A stretch of DNA of 64,000 nucleotides from positions 1 to 64,000 of the forward strand of contig JAQBYD010000012.1 in the NCBI GenBank assembly GCA_027623315.1. The letters are read 5' to 3'. The first letter of the stretch is position 1, and each line of letters opens with the position of its first letter. The notes below the pieces were generated by a model that saw only the letters and a list, made by a program, of their open reading frames with translations, did no database searches and was not told the DNA's origin. The position numbers and the translations under genes are program-made. This DNA comes from Verrucomicrobiota bacterium (lineage in GTDB: Bacteria; Verrucomicrobiota; Kiritimatiellia; CAJWTS01). Shown here in pieces: positions 8,004 to 17,408 of this stretch.

Positions 8004-9944
8004 ATGGGCCCGAAAATCGTCTGGCTGTTCACCTTTGTCATCGTCTACTGGGCGTACTGCATCTTCTGGGGCATCAAAGGTGCTATTGCATCGAAGACCG
8101 CGTCGGATTATTTCATCGCCGGTCGCCAGATTCCGGTTTGGGTCTTCGTCTTGGCTGCGACGGCGACGTCTTTCTCCGGTTGGACATTCATGGGTCACCC
8201 GGGGTTGCTCTACCGCGATGGGTTTCAGTACGCCTACGCATCATTCTACGCCATCACGATCCCGTTCACCGGGGTCATGTTCCTGAAACGACAGTGGATT
8301 CTGGGCAAGCGTTTCGGCTATGTGACACCGGGTGAGATGCTATCCGACTACTTCCGCTCAGACGTGATGCGGGTCCTCGTGGTCGTCGTGGCCTTGTTCT
8401 TTTCGGTTCCCTACCTGGGAGTCCAGCTACGCGCGTCCGGGTTTCTCTTCAATGTACTGACCGACGGGATGCTCGGGGTCAACGTGGGAATGTGGCTCCT
8501 CTCGGCCGTCGTCCTGGCCTACGTTGCTTTGGGCGGATTGCGCGCCGTAGCGTACGTTGACACGTTGCAATGTCTCTTGCTCGCCGGCGGGATTGTGGCT
8601 ATCGGCTTCATTGTCCTGAATGCGGTCGGTGGCTGGAGTGAACTGAACGAGGGTATCGCTGGTATGATTGCGATCGATACCAAGTTGACTCCTGCCGGGC
8701 ACAGTCACTACGTCGCAATTCCGGGCGTGATTCAGTTCGTTCCAAGCGGGCCGGCTGCCGAGGGCGGAGCCTGGACGGGAATCATGTGCCTGACCTACAT
8801 GTTTGCCTTGATGGGGATTCAGTCGGCACCGGCCTTCTCGATGTGGTCCTTCGCCAACAAGAACCCGAGGCCGTTCGCGCCTCAGCAGGTATGGGCTTCA
8901 TCGTTTGGCATTGGGTTCATTTTGATCATCTTTACGGCCATCCAAGGCATGGGTGCGCACATGATCGGCGCGGATTCGGCAATGCTTAGTGCGGGACACG
9001 CTACCGACAAGCTGGGCCTCGGGATGGACCTGATGGATACCGCGGGCAAGCAGGGCATGATCGTCCCGGCTCTTATCAATCTCATGAGTACGAATGCGCC
9101 ATGGCTTGTTGGACTGCTCAGTGTGTGCGCTCTGGCGGCGATGCAGTCGACCGGCGCCGCCTACATGTCCACGGCCGGCGGCATGCTGACCCGCGATATC
9201 TACAAGCATTTCATGCACAAGGATGCGGATCACCGGCGTCAGAAGCTGTTTGGACGAATGGGCGTAGCCGTCATCGTGATTGCCGCGCTGATCGTCGCAA
9301 CAACCTCGAAAGACGCGCTCGTCCTGCTCGGAGGGCTGGCTGTCGCCTACGGGTTCCAGATGTGGCCCGCTTTGATCGCGATATGTTGGTGCCCGTGGCT
9401 AACGCGGCAGGGCATCATCGTTGGACTGATTGCCGGAATCCTGGCCGTCACCTGTACCGAGACGATCGGGCAGGATTGGTTTGGCATCACGGCCTGGGGC
9501 CGTTGGCCGTGGACGATTCATTCGGCGGGATGGGGCATCATTTTCAACCTGGGTCTGGCCGTCATCGTGTCGGCCGTCACGCAAAACGGTGATGCACGCG
9601 AGCACCGCATGAAGTTCCACAACTACCTGCGTGAACACGCCGGATTGCCGGAATCCAAACGCAAGCTTGTGCCGCTGGCATGGGTCGTCACGATCGTGTG
9701 GTTCGCTTTTGCCGTCGGCCCCGGCGCCGTGATCGGTAACACCATCTTCGGTACGCCTGCCGATTCCACGACGTGGGTCTTCGGCATTCCGTCTATTTGG
9801 GCCTGGCAGATTCTGTGGTGGGCACTGGGCGTAGGCATGATGTGGTTCCTCGCCTATAAGATGGAGATGTCCACGATTCCGCCCAAGGAGGTCCAAGCGC
9901 TCGTCGAGGATATCGGCGACGTGCGCGCCGAATCCGGTTCGTAG
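8004..9944 (+). CDS. Sodium:solute symporter (SSS family)
   Basis: A 646-residue inner-membrane protein with about 13-14 transmembrane helices. The N-terminal part contains DYFIAGRQIPVWVFVLAATA and FSGWTFMGHPGLLY, the Na+-binding region typical of SSS carriers, and the sixth-helix motif ALGGLRAVAYVDTLQ follows. The later MQSTGAAYMSTAGGMLTRDI is the eighth-helix Na2-site signature. Such carriers import proline, pantothenate, sugars or organic acids with sodium; the solute cannot be told. A purine-rich site (GGGAG) lies just before the ATG. It is divergent from birA. Confidence 0.9.
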   Translation: MGPKIVWLFTFVIVYWAYCIFWGIKGAIASKTASDYFIAGRQIPVWVFVLAATATSFSGWTFMGHPGLLYRDGFQYAYASFYAITIPFTGVMFLKRQWILGKRFGYVTPGEMLSDYFRSDVMRVLVVVVALFFSVPYLGVQLRASGFLFNVLTDGMLGVNVGMWLLSAVVLAYVALGGLRAVAYVDTLQCLLLAGGIVAIGFIVLNAVGGWSELNEGIAGMIAIDTKLTPAGHSHYVAIPGVIQFVPSGPAAEGGAWTGIMCLTYMFALMGIQSAPAFSMWSFANKNPRPFAPQQVWASSFGIGFILIIFTAIQGMGAHMIGADSAMLSAGHATDKLGLGMDLMDTAGKQGMIVPALINLMSTNAPWLVGLLSVCALAAMQSTGAAYMSTAGGMLTRDIYKHFMHKDADHRRQKLFGRMGVAVIVIAALIVATTSKDALVLLGGLAVAYGFQMWPALIAICWCPWLTRQGIIVGLIAGILAVTCTETIGQDWFGITAWGRWPWTIHSAGWGIIFNLGLAVIVSAVTQNGDAREHRMKFHNYLREHAGLPESKRKLVPLAWVVTIVWFAFAVGPGAVIGNTIFGTPADSTTWVFGIPSIWAWQILWWALGVGMMWFLAYKMEMSTIPPKEVQALVEDIGDVRAESGS

Positions 9945-10092
9945 TCGTCGACGTGAGTCGACTCGCTCGAGCGACAGTTGCGCCCGGTCCACTTACGCGG
10001 GGCGCTACAAACATATCATAATTGCCGTAAGGAGCGGTCACCGGACACGATGCCCGCCGCGATAAAGACCGGAGCGAGTCGTCAAACGTGCC

Positions 10093-10659
10093 ATGCGAAA
10101 CGCGATTATAGCACTTCTCGCACTAAGTCTGGTCGGCCTGGCCGCCGTCTATCTCTACCGCAGCACGGCGCGCGAAAACGTTACCGGTGAACGTGAGTAC
10201 CGGCTGGGGAATCGCTATCTAGCGGACGGGCACTACGATGAAGCGCTCGTCGAATTCGGCACGTCATTATCGCGAAATCCGGGCTATGCACCGTCATATC
10301 TGGGAGCGGCAATCGCGCAGATGCATCTCGGCCAGGTTAGCCAGGCCTTCGCGTCCTTTGAGCGGGCGATCGACATGGACCCCGAATTTGGTGAAGCCTT
10401 CGCCAATCGCGCAATCCTGAACGACCGCGAGGGAAACTACGATCAGGCACTCGCGGACTACCGTCGCGCCCTGCTGTTGAAACCGGACCTCGGCGATGGC
10501 CCCGGGATGATTTGGAGATTCCTGCACAGTCCCGACGAGAAACCTTCGACGCTCACCGAGCGCGTTGCCTACATCGAGCAGGAGCTCCAGAAGCCGCTCG
10601 CGGAACGCCGGCTACACAAGCCGGAGCAGGATAGCGAACAGAAGATGTACGCAAAATAA
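10093..10659 (+). CDS. Membrane-anchored TPR protein
   Basis: A 188-residue protein with an N-terminal membrane helix (IALLALSLVGLAAVYLY, about residues 4-21) and three tetratricopeptide repeats between about residues 35 and 140: EYRLGNRYLADGHYDEALVE, PSYLGAAIAQMHLGQVSQAF and AFANRAILNDREGNYDQALA. The tail is charged. It is probably a periplasm-facing scaffold; the partner is unknown. The short gap before the methyltransferase gene does not by itself prove an operon. Confidence 0.8.
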   Translation: MRNAIIALLALSLVGLAAVYLYRSTARENVTGEREYRLGNRYLADGHYDEALVEFGTSLSRNPGYAPSYLGAAIAQMHLGQVSQAFASFERAIDMDPEFGEAFANRAILNDREGNYDQALADYRRALLLKPDLGDGPGMIWRFLHSPDEKPSTLTERVAYIEQELQKPLAERRLHKPEQDSEQKMYAK

Positions 10660-10756
10660 AGCCCTCACCCCGCCCCTCTTCCCCTTGTTCGGCTTGCAAT
10701 CGGGGCCTCATCGGGCTAATTCCAGCAGTCTCGCTCCACGCGGAATACGACGGCCT

Positions 10757-11608
10757 ATGGCTGATACTCGCAGACAAAAGAAGAATCGACTGACGGCAGG
10801 CAACGCGGACCGGCACCTGTTGTACGAAGCGTCGGTCCAAGTCGTCGACGCCGATATTAACTTCGTGCGGCGCGTCTATCGAAACGCGCGCGCGCGCGTT
10901 CCACTGCGCATGCGCGAAGACTTCTGCGGCACGGCAATGCTCGCGACCGAATGGGTCAAGAGCAACCAAAACCACGAGGCATGGGGCGTTGACCTGGACC
11001 CAGAAGTCCTCGAATGGGCGCGTGCGCACCGCTTCGAAGCCATGGGCGACGCTGCGCGGAGAATGCATCTGATCGAAGGCGATGTGATGACCGCCCGCAT
11101 CCCTCCTGTGGACATCGTCGTTGCGTTCAACTTCTCGTACTGCATCTTCAAGCAACGCGCCGCTCTTAGAACCTATTTCGAGTCCGTGCTGGCCGGCCTC
11201 GACAAGGACGGGATCCTCGTGCTCGACCTGTTTGGCGGAACCGATTCCTTCAGCACACTCGAGGAGGACCGCTACATCTCCGGCGACCGGGGCCCGGATG
11301 GGCGGACGATCCCACCATTCACCTACGAATGGGAGCATGCCCGGTTTAATCCGATTACCAACGAACTGCTCTGCCATATCCATTTCAAGTTCAAGGACGG
11401 TACGCGGATGCGCAATGCATTCACCTACGACTGGCGCCTGTGGACGATTCCCGAACTTCGTGAATTACTCGAGGAGGCCGGGTTCAGTGCGTCGCTGGTC
11501 TACACCCACGGCTGGGATGAAGACGAAGAGAGCGACGGGATCTATCGGAAGAAGATGGCATTCAAGAACGAGGAAAGTTGGCTGGCCTATATTGTGGGTG
11601 TGAAGTAA
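10757..11608 (+). CDS. Class I SAM-dependent methyltransferase
   Basis: A 283-residue soluble methyltransferase. The SAM site is spread over MREDFCGTAMLATEWV (motif I in a divergent form), WGVDLDPEVLEWA (acidic residue of motif II), HLIEGDVM and VDIVVAFNFSYCIF, with GILVLDLFGG as the next strand. The substrate is not evident. I chose ATG 10757 (MADTRRQKK) because the upstream in-frame extension to 10565 overlaps the TPR gene and has no family sequence. The fold is sure, the reaction generic. Confidence 0.8.
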   Translation: MADTRRQKKNRLTAGNADRHLLYEASVQVVDADINFVRRVYRNARARVPLRMREDFCGTAMLATEWVKSNQNHEAWGVDLDPEVLEWARAHRFEAMGDAARRMHLIEGDVMTARIPPVDIVVAFNFSYCIFKQRAALRTYFESVLAGLDKDGILVLDLFGGTDSFSTLEEDRYISGDRGPDGRTIPPFTYEWEHARFNPITNELLCHIHFKFKDGTRMRNAFTYDWRLWTIPELRELLEEAGFSASLVYTHGWDEDEESDGIYRKKMAFKNEESWLAYIVGVK

Positions 11609-11702
11609 GAAGTAGGAAGTGAGGAGTGGGAAGTGAAAAATGAGACGTCGGCATGCGATACAGGACCACTATTTACTACTCACTAACCACTTCCGACTCC
11701 CC
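11605..11702. repeat. Purine-rich imperfect inverted repeat
   Basis: The left arm (11605-11644) is a degenerate series of GGAAGTG/GAGGAGTG units. The right arm (11669-11702) is its rough reverse complement (CACTTCC ... CTCCCC). It starts at the methyltransferase stop codon and ends 27 bp before the amidohydrolase start. This type of AAGTGAGGAGTG element is a known kind of dispersed intergenic repeat in environmental bacteria, by memory rather than search. Confidence 0.55.
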
Positions 11703-11729
11703 CGCGGATCATGATCGAAAGCCGCTAAG

Positions 11730-13289
11730 ATGCTCGACCTGAAAATAATCGGCGGCATGCTGTTTGATGGCCTCGGCACTGAGGGGCGTCGCGCCGACGT
11801 CGGCATCAAGCATGACCGGATCGCCGACGTCGGCGACCTGTCCGCGGCAGAAGCAGGAGCGACGATCGACGCGTCGGGTCAATACGTCTGCCCCGGGTTC
11901 ATCGATGCCCATTCGCACTCCGACACCTACCTCATTATCGAGCCCTCCGCACACAGCAAGATCTACCAAGGCATTACGACGGAGGTGGTCGGGAACTGCG
12001 GCGCGTCGGGAGCGCCTCTGCATGGTGAGTACCGCATGCCGTCCGACTGGGGAGACAAGACCTATCCCGGCCCATGGTGCACCGTGGCCGAGTACCGCGA
12101 GCAGCTTGAGGCCGCGCAGCCCGGCCCCAATACCTATCTTCTGATCGGGCACAACACCCTGCGCGCGGGCAGTATGGGATACGACGACCGTCGAGCGACG
12201 CCGGACGAGCTGGAGTTGATGAAAAAGCGTCTGCGCCAGAGCCTTGAGGAGGGCGGCCGCGGATTGAGCACCGGGCTCGTCTACCTGCCCGGACTCTTCG
12301 CGCCCCCGGAGGAGGTGATCGAACTCGCGCGCATACTCGCCGAATTTGACGGAATTTACACATCGCATATGCGCAGCGAGTCCAGCCGCCTGCTCGAGGC
12401 GATCGACGAGACGGTCGCCGTGGGGCGTGAGGCGGGTTGCCGCGTGCAGGTTTCGCATCTCAAGGCCACGGGGCGAGAAAACTGGCACTTGGTGGACGCC
12501 GCGATCGAGCGAATACGGTCTGCACGAGATGCAGGAATGGAGGTCGCCTCGGATCGCTATCCCTATACCGCGTCGAATACCGATCTCGACGTCATCTTTC
12601 CCAGCTGGGTCTTCGATGGCGGGCGCGACGCCGCGATCGCCCATTTGCGCTCGGCATCAGGACGTTCGCGAATTCGCGAAACGTTGCTCAAGGAGCGCGA
12701 CGAGGATTACTGGGGTACGATTACGATAGGCTCAACGAGTCACCCAGACAACGCTGATTTCAAAGGAAAACCGTTGCTCGAGGTCGCTCGGCGGCTCGAC
12801 CTGGAACCGGTCGATGCGGCCCTTTACCTGACCGACTCGGATGAACTCAAGACCGGCGCGTTCTTTTTCGGGATGAGCGAGGAAAACATGTGGAAGATTC
12901 TGGCCGAGCCCTACGTGATGTTCGGCAGTGATGCGTCTTTACGGGCTCCCTGCGGTCCCCTGAGCCACGATCACCCGCATCCGCGCGCTTACGGCAGTAT
13001 GGTCAAGTTTCTGCGCGCCGCCCTCGACGGCCGTACGGTCGGGTTTTCCGAGGCCGTGCGCAAATCTACATCCCTGCCGGCCGGGCAATTCCGCATGAAG
13101 GATCGGGGCATCCTGGAGGCGGGCAAGATGGCGGATGTCGTGGTTCTCGAGCCCGCGAGTCTCAACGACCGGTCTGACTATGAGCAACCCCATCAACTTT
13201 CCGAAGGGATCCAGCACGTGATCGTGAACGGGGTCCCGACGCTCAGCAAGGGGGAACTCACCGGTCGGCGCGCCGGTCGAATGCTGTAG
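11730..13289 (+). CDS. N-acyl-D-amino-acid deacylase family amidohydrolase
   Basis: A 519-residue metal-dependent hydrolase of the D-aminoacylase branch. Family features are the N-terminal LKIIGGMLFDGLG, the metal-binding GFIDAHSHSD, TEVVGNCGASGAP (the conserved NCG motif), GRGLSTGLVYLPG, YTSHMRSES, VSHLKATG and the C-terminal GSDAS with ILEAGKMADVVVLEP. Such enzymes remove acyl groups from N-acyl-D-amino acids in peptidoglycan or amino acid turnover. The exact substrate is inferred from the family and could be another N-acyl amide. Cytoplasmic: no signal peptide. Confidence 0.85.
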   Translation: MLDLKIIGGMLFDGLGTEGRRADVGIKHDRIADVGDLSAAEAGATIDASGQYVCPGFIDAHSHSDTYLIIEPSAHSKIYQGITTEVVGNCGASGAPLHGEYRMPSDWGDKTYPGPWCTVAEYREQLEAAQPGPNTYLLIGHNTLRAGSMGYDDRRATPDELELMKKRLRQSLEEGGRGLSTGLVYLPGLFAPPEEVIELARILAEFDGIYTSHMRSESSRLLEAIDETVAVGREAGCRVQVSHLKATGRENWHLVDAAIERIRSARDAGMEVASDRYPYTASNTDLDVIFPSWVFDGGRDAAIAHLRSASGRSRIRETLLKERDEDYWGTITIGSTSHPDNADFKGKPLLEVARRLDLEPVDAALYLTDSDELKTGAFFFGMSEENMWKILAEPYVMFGSDASLRAPCGPLSHDHPHPRAYGSMVKFLRAALDGRTVGFSEAVRKSTSLPAGQFRMKDRGILEAGKMADVVVLEPASLNDRSDYEQPHQLSEGIQHVIVNGVPTLSKGELTGRRAGRML

Positions 13290-13437
13290 GAGGCCGCCCG
13301 GCCTGCCCGGCCCGCCTTGGCGGCAGCGCCCTTTTTTTTGTTGCCATGCGCAAGACGCTTAACTAGTCTCCGCCGCTTCAGTCTTTGAGTAGCGGCCCGC
13401 GTGGGCCAGAACGTACAACCATCAAAGGAGAGCACAC

Positions 13438-13716
13438 ATGGCGAAGGCGAAAACAAAAAGTCAGATCATCGCGCAGGTTGCCGAGGACGCCGAGATTTCC
13501 AAGAAGGAAGCGGTAGCCGCGCTTGAGTCGTTGGTCACGCAGGCCTACAAGGGCGCCAAGGACGGATTCACGATTCCCGGATTGGGCAAGATTGTGAAGC
13601 AGCGTCGCAAGGCACGCATGGGGCGCAACCCGCAGACCGGTGAGGCCATCAAGATTCCCGCCAAGACGGTGCTCAAGTTCCGCATCGCGAAAGCGGCGAA
13701 GGACGCGATTCTTTAA
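13438..13716 (+). CDS. HU family DNA-binding protein
   Basis: A 92-residue HU-type nucleoid protein: the helical dimerisation half with SQIIAQVAEDAEISKKEAVA, then GFTIPGLGKI and the DNA-binding arm RRKARMGRNPQTGEAIKIPA. A strong AAGGAG ribosome binding site sits before the ATG and a clear terminator follows, so it is a highly expressed single-gene unit. It is a short paralogue of the HU-zinc-ribbon protein at 949-1773, with the same GRNPxTGE arm. Confidence 0.95.
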   Translation: MAKAKTKSQIIAQVAEDAEISKKEAVAALESLVTQAYKGAKDGFTIPGLGKIVKQRRKARMGRNPQTGEAIKIPAKTVLKFRIAKAAKDAIL

Positions 13717-13738
13717 TTTATTGATCGATCGATCGCGA

Positions 13739-13770
13739 GGGGCCGCGGCGTAAGTCGCGGTCCTTTTTTT
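13739..13770 (+). terminator. Rho-independent terminator after the HU gene
   Basis: An 8-bp stem (13740-13747 with 13756-13763, one G-U pair), an 8-nt loop and seven T residues at 13764-13770. It begins 23 bp after the HU stop codon. Confidence 0.9.
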
Positions 13771-13807
13771 GCCCAGGTTCGTCCTCGTACATCTCGTACG
13801 TGACGTG

Positions 13808-14344
13808 TCACAGGATTCCTTTCATTCGTGCGAGCGTGAAAGTCGCGATCGACTTGGCGTCGGTCATGGCTCCATCGGTAATGGCAGCGGTAATCGCGTC
13901 GATTGTTGTCGTGCGCACGACAATGATCTCGTCAACGTCTCGCGCCCGGCTTTGCTTTGAGAGCTTTCGCGCCACGTAGCAGGTCTGAACTTCATCACAG
14001 AATCCGGGCGAGGGATGAATCCGTCCGAGTTCGGTCCAATCGTCGGCGCGGTGACCGCATTCTTCTTCGATCTCGCGGCGCGCGCAATCGATGGGTGCTT
14101 CGCCGGGGTCGATCGTGCCGGCGGGAAACTCGAGGAGCGTCTCGCGCAGCGCGTGCCGGTACTGCTCAAGCACCAGCAGGTGTTCGTCGTCGAGTTGAGG
14201 AATGATGACGACCGCACCGGGATGGTGCAGGACGGCCTTCGTGACTTCCTGCCCCCCGGGAAGACGCACGTGTTCACTTACGAGATCCAGACTACCCTCG
14301 CGGTAGATCGATTGGGTGTTGAGAATTTTGAACGGGATCGTCAT
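13808..14344 (-). CDS. Nudix hydrolase, ADP-ribose pyrophosphatase-like
   Basis: A 178-residue Nudix protein. The Nudix box runs from GTIDPGE to REIEEECG with the required spacing (GX5EX7REUXEEXGU). Upstream strands VVIIPQLDDEHLLVLEQYRH and the ETLLEFPAGTIDPGE lead-in are typical of the ADP-ribose/NUDT5 branch, which hydrolyses ADP-ribose to AMP and ribose 5-phosphate. The substrate is inferred. It faces the HU terminator. Confidence 0.85.
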   Translation of the reverse strand: MTIPFKILNTQSIYREGSLDLVSEHVRLPGGQEVTKAVLHHPGAVVIIPQLDDEHLLVLEQYRHALRETLLEFPAGTIDPGEAPIDCARREIEEECGHRADDWTELGRIHPSPGFCDEVQTCYVARKLSKQSRARDVDEIIVVRTTTIDAITAAITDGAMTDAKSIATFTLARMKGIL

Positions 14345-14468
14345 GCGAATTTCCCTTCGTGCAGAGCGTCTATAACACGTTGTCGTGCGTCGGCGGAAGT
14401 GTAACCTGAATGTTCACCGGTAGTGGGGTTTTCGGCATGGGATGGAAGCGTGCGTTCATGGGGCACCA

Positions 14469-14487
14469 CCGTCGCGCAGCGCGACGG
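14469..14487. repeat. Short perfect inverted repeat upstream of the LamG gene
   Basis: CCGTCGCG at 14469-14476 and CGCGACGG at 14480-14487 form an 8-bp hairpin with a three-base loop. It lies 57 bp before the chosen start of the LamG gene. No T-tract follows. It may be an operator or have no role. Confidence 0.4.
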
Positions 14488-14543
14488 ACGAAATATCCGG
14501 ATTCACAGCGCTCCCGTGCTTGATGTTCGGGCCGTGTCTTGGC

Positions 14544-15839
14544 ATGAGTAGGGAGATGCAAAATTGCTCCAACCTCCGCTCATACACTTGGTTCGGTTAC
14601 GCGGCAGCCCTGTCGATGGTCGGATGCATTTGCATATCTCCGCTCGACGCGACGGGCGGCGATCCGACGCTGCGCGACCTTCGTCGTGCGTATAAAGATC
14701 ACTCGCGCCAGATCGAGAAGGACCACGGCCAGGGCGTATCTGATGCGAACGCGCAGTATCTTGAAATCCTCGAGGAGTTGGCCAAGCAGATGGCACTCCA
14801 CGGGACGGCGTCGGACGCCGCGATTGCCAGCGTCCGCGCAGAATGCGATCGGTTCAGGGCCAGCCCGGCCCTGCCCGACTCGGTCGTCTCACGCCGGCCC
14901 CGCTCACTCGGCCTGCGCCAGCGGAAGCATCTCGACAATCTGGAAGAACTGCGGCGCGAGCGGGCGCGTAAGATCGTGCGCCTTGCCGATGCATACCTGG
15001 AGCGCCTCGCTCAATTTGCGCGACAGCAAGCGAGAGACACCAAGGCACAGACGGAGAATTCAGTCCAGGCCGAGATGACGCGGATCGAGCAAAGCGCCAC
15101 CGTGAGCAACGCTCGTAAGATGTTGGACCGTCCCGCCGCAACCGCAGCGTCAGGGCGCAAGACTGTAAATCTCCCACCCGCTCTCGCGAAGCGTCTCGTG
15201 TTGCATTTTTCCTTCGATCTGCCTTCGGTGTCGCGGATACCGGATACGAGCGGGAATAATCACTTTGGTATCCCAAGCGGAGCCCGGCGCGTCGGCGACG
15301 GCCGCGTCGCCTCGGGGTGTACGTTCGATGGACGCATGAGCAGCATCCAGATTGCGCCGAGCGAAAAACTGAGTCCCGCCGCAGGATTTTCGATCGCCGT
15401 CTGGGCTTGCCCCGCATCCCGGTCGCGAAACCCGGCCATGCTCGTCGAGCGCGATGCCGACCGTGGCTTCAGTCTTTCTCTCTCTGCATTCGATCCGCGC
15501 TTGATCTATACGTGGTCGCCAGGTGAGGGGCGCGCCCAGCGAACGGTAGAAACCGAGGACCCCATTCCGTTCGGGGATTGGTCGCACATCGCCGTGGCGC
15601 ATGACCGGTCCGGCGTCCAGCTCTATGTGAACGGCGCACGGCGTGCGCAACTCGACGGCGCAACGCCCCTTGCGGCCATCGACGATCAGCGCATCGTGAT
15701 CGGCGCCAAGCTCTCCTCGCACCGCCCGCGGGATCATTTCGAAGGTAAGCTCGACGAGTTTATGGTTTTCAATCGCGCCCTGACGGACGAGGAGGCAATC
15801 GCGCTCTACCGGTCCGCCGGGGGAGATGCCGCGCAATGA
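14544..15839 (+). CDS. LamG-domain lipoprotein preceding the glycine cleavage operon
   Basis: About 431 residues. A hydrophobic N-terminus with a lipobox-like LSMVGC suggests a lipoprotein; starts at 14544 or 14556 both give this signal and an AGGGAG site lies between them. Residues about 50-215 are helical and charged, likely a coiled coil. The C-terminal 200 residues are a LamG/concanavalin-like fold, with FSFDLPSVSRIPDTSGNNHF, GFSIAVWACP, WSHIAVAHDRSGVQLYVNG and LDEFMVFNRALTDEEI-type ending (FNRALTDEEAIALY). Its stop overlaps gcvT by four bases, so the two are co-translated although no functional link is obvious. Confidence 0.75.
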   Translation: MSREMQNCSNLRSYTWFGYAAALSMVGCICISPLDATGGDPTLRDLRRAYKDHSRQIEKDHGQGVSDANAQYLEILEELAKQMALHGTASDAAIASVRAECDRFRASPALPDSVVSRRPRSLGLRQRKHLDNLEELRRERARKIVRLADAYLERLAQFARQQARDTKAQTENSVQAEMTRIEQSATVSNARKMLDRPAATAASGRKTVNLPPALAKRLVLHFSFDLPSVSRIPDTSGNNHFGIPSGARRVGDGRVASGCTFDGRMSSIQIAPSEKLSPAAGFSIAVWACPASRSRNPAMLVERDADRGFSLSLSAFDPRLIYTWSPGEGRAQRTVETEDPIPFGDWSHIAVAHDRSGVQLYVNGARRAQLDGATPLAAIDDQRIVIGAKLSSHRPRDHFEGKLDEFMVFNRALTDEEAIALYRSAGGDAAQ

Positions 15840-16924
15840 GACGAACGCCGCTCTATCCGTGGCACGTCTCGCTCGGGGCGCGCATGGTGGGATTCGGCGG
15901 ATGGGAGATGCCTGTTCAGGTCACGGGCATCATCGACGAGCACCACTCCACCCGGCGGGCCGCGGGTCTTTTTGATACGTGCCACATGGGGGAGATCCGG
16001 CTTCGCGGACCGGGCGCCGCGGGCACGCTGGCCAGGGTCTTAACGCGCCCGGTTTCCGATCTTGCGGTGGGGCAGGGACGCTATGCCATGATGTGCGCGG
16101 AAGACGGAACCGTCATCGACGACACGATTACGTTCCGGTTGGGCGACGAGGATTTCTGGGTCGTGGTCAACGCCGCGACACGCGAGGATGACGTTGGCTG
16201 GATCGAGTCGTATGCCATAGGCGCTTGTGATGTCGACGACGAAAGCGATGCTACCGCCAAACTGGATCTGCAGGGGCCTGCGGCCTCGATCGTCCTCGGT
16301 TTGCTGTGCGAGGCACCCGCCGACCTGGCGTGTATTCGTCGATTCGGAATCGTGGACGGAATCGTGGCGGGGATCCCCGCGCGTATCGCGCGGGCGGGTT
16401 ACACCGGTGAGGATGGATTCGAAGTCTTCTGCGATCCATCGCGTGTGGTTGATCTAGCGGGTGCGATCCACGAGGCCGGTGAGTCGCATGACCTCGCCGT
16501 CTGCGGGCTCGGCGCCCGGGACACCCTGCGTCTCGAGGCCGGACTGCCGCTCTACGGGCATGAGCTGTCTCGGAATCGACCTGCCCACGCTTCCGGAATG
16601 GGCTGGGCAATCGACCTGAACGCCCGGTTCGTGGGCCGCGATCACCTGGCAGCCGCTCCAGCCGAGATTCTGGTCGCATTTCGAATGCAGGGCCGCCGGG
16701 CGGCACGTGAGGGCGATCGGATTCTGCCGGCAGCCGGCGGCGATCCGATTGGGACCGTGAGCAGTGGTTCATTCTGCCCCACACTAGGAGTTGCGGCCGG
16801 GCTGGCCTATATCGAGCCGGCGCACGCCGAGGCGGGTACGCCGGTCGCTGTCGATTCGCGCGGCAAATCCCTCCCCGCTAGAATCGAAAAGAAGCCGCTT
16901 TACAAGCGAGGGCACGCAGCGTAA
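15836..16924 (+). CDS. gcvT: Glycine cleavage system T protein (aminomethyltransferase)
   Basis: A 362-residue T protein that moves the aminomethyl group from lipoylated H protein to tetrahydrofolate, giving methylene-THF and ammonia. It opens with RRTPLYPWHVSLGARMVGF and GWEMPVQV, and shows FDTCHMGEIRLRGPGA, ARAGYTGEDGFEVFC (folate site) and LGARDTLRLEAGLPLYGHEL. It is the first of four clustered gcv genes and overlaps the LamG gene by four bases. The cofactor pathway is complete with lipB elsewhere in the window. Confidence 0.95.
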   Translation: MRRTPLYPWHVSLGARMVGFGGWEMPVQVTGIIDEHHSTRRAAGLFDTCHMGEIRLRGPGAAGTLARVLTRPVSDLAVGQGRYAMMCAEDGTVIDDTITFRLGDEDFWVVVNAATREDDVGWIESYAIGACDVDDESDATAKLDLQGPAASIVLGLLCEAPADLACIRRFGIVDGIVAGIPARIARAGYTGEDGFEVFCDPSRVVDLAGAIHEAGESHDLAVCGLGARDTLRLEAGLPLYGHELSRNRPAHASGMGWAIDLNARFVGRDHLAAAPAEILVAFRMQGRRAAREGDRILPAAGGDPIGTVSSGSFCPTLGVAAGLAYIEPAHAEAGTPVAVDSRGKSLPARIEKKPLYKRGHAA

Positions 16925-17009
16925 ATGCTTCGACACGGATTGACCGTGGCCGGATAGCCTGGCCACGGAATAGAACGAAGATATTTCTAATGAGATGGGG
17001 TAACAAATC

Positions 17010-17402
17010 ATGGTAGAAGTTCCGGACGACCTGCTTTATAGCAAAGATCATGAATGGGTGCGGATCGAGGGAAAGACCGCAACCGTTGGAATCACCGATT
17101 ATGCCCAACAACAGTTGGGCGATCTCACGCATGTCGAATTGCCCGATCCCGGCGATCATTTCAACCAGTTCGACGAGGTCTCGGTGATTGATTCGGTAAA
17201 GGCATCGAGCGACATCTATACGCCCATTAGCGGAACGGTTACCGAAGTGAACAGCGCGCTGTCGAACCGTCCGGAAGCCATCAATACCGATCCCTACGGA
17301 GATGGTTGGATCTTCCGCATGGAGATTGTTGAAGAGCCGGAAGAGGGCTCGCTATTAAGTCCAGCTGCTTACGACCACCTGATCGATTCTGACGATGAGT
17401 AA
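17010..17402 (+). CDS. gcvH: Glycine cleavage system H protein
   Basis: A 130-residue lipoyl carrier. It starts with VPDDLLYSKDHEWVRIEG, the standard H-protein opening, and contains VGITDYAQQQLGDLTHVELP. The lipoylation lysine is in VIDSVKASSDIYTPISG. It shuttles the aminomethyl and reduced lipoyl arm between GcvP, GcvT and dihydrolipoyl dehydrogenase. Between gcvT and gcvPA, 85 bp after the former and 6 bp before the latter. Confidence 0.97.
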   Translation: MVEVPDDLLYSKDHEWVRIEGKTATVGITDYAQQQLGDLTHVELPDPGDHFNQFDEVSVIDSVKASSDIYTPISGTVTEVNSALSNRPEAINTDPYGDGWIFRMEIVEEPEEGSLLSPAAYDHLIDSDDE

Positions 17403-17408
17403 GGCGGC

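Noticed and set aside
13290-13340. Terminator after the D-aminoacylase gene
   Set aside because: A T8 run follows GC-rich sequence, but only a tight 4-5 bp CCGC/GCGG stem forms and it does not abut the T-tract.
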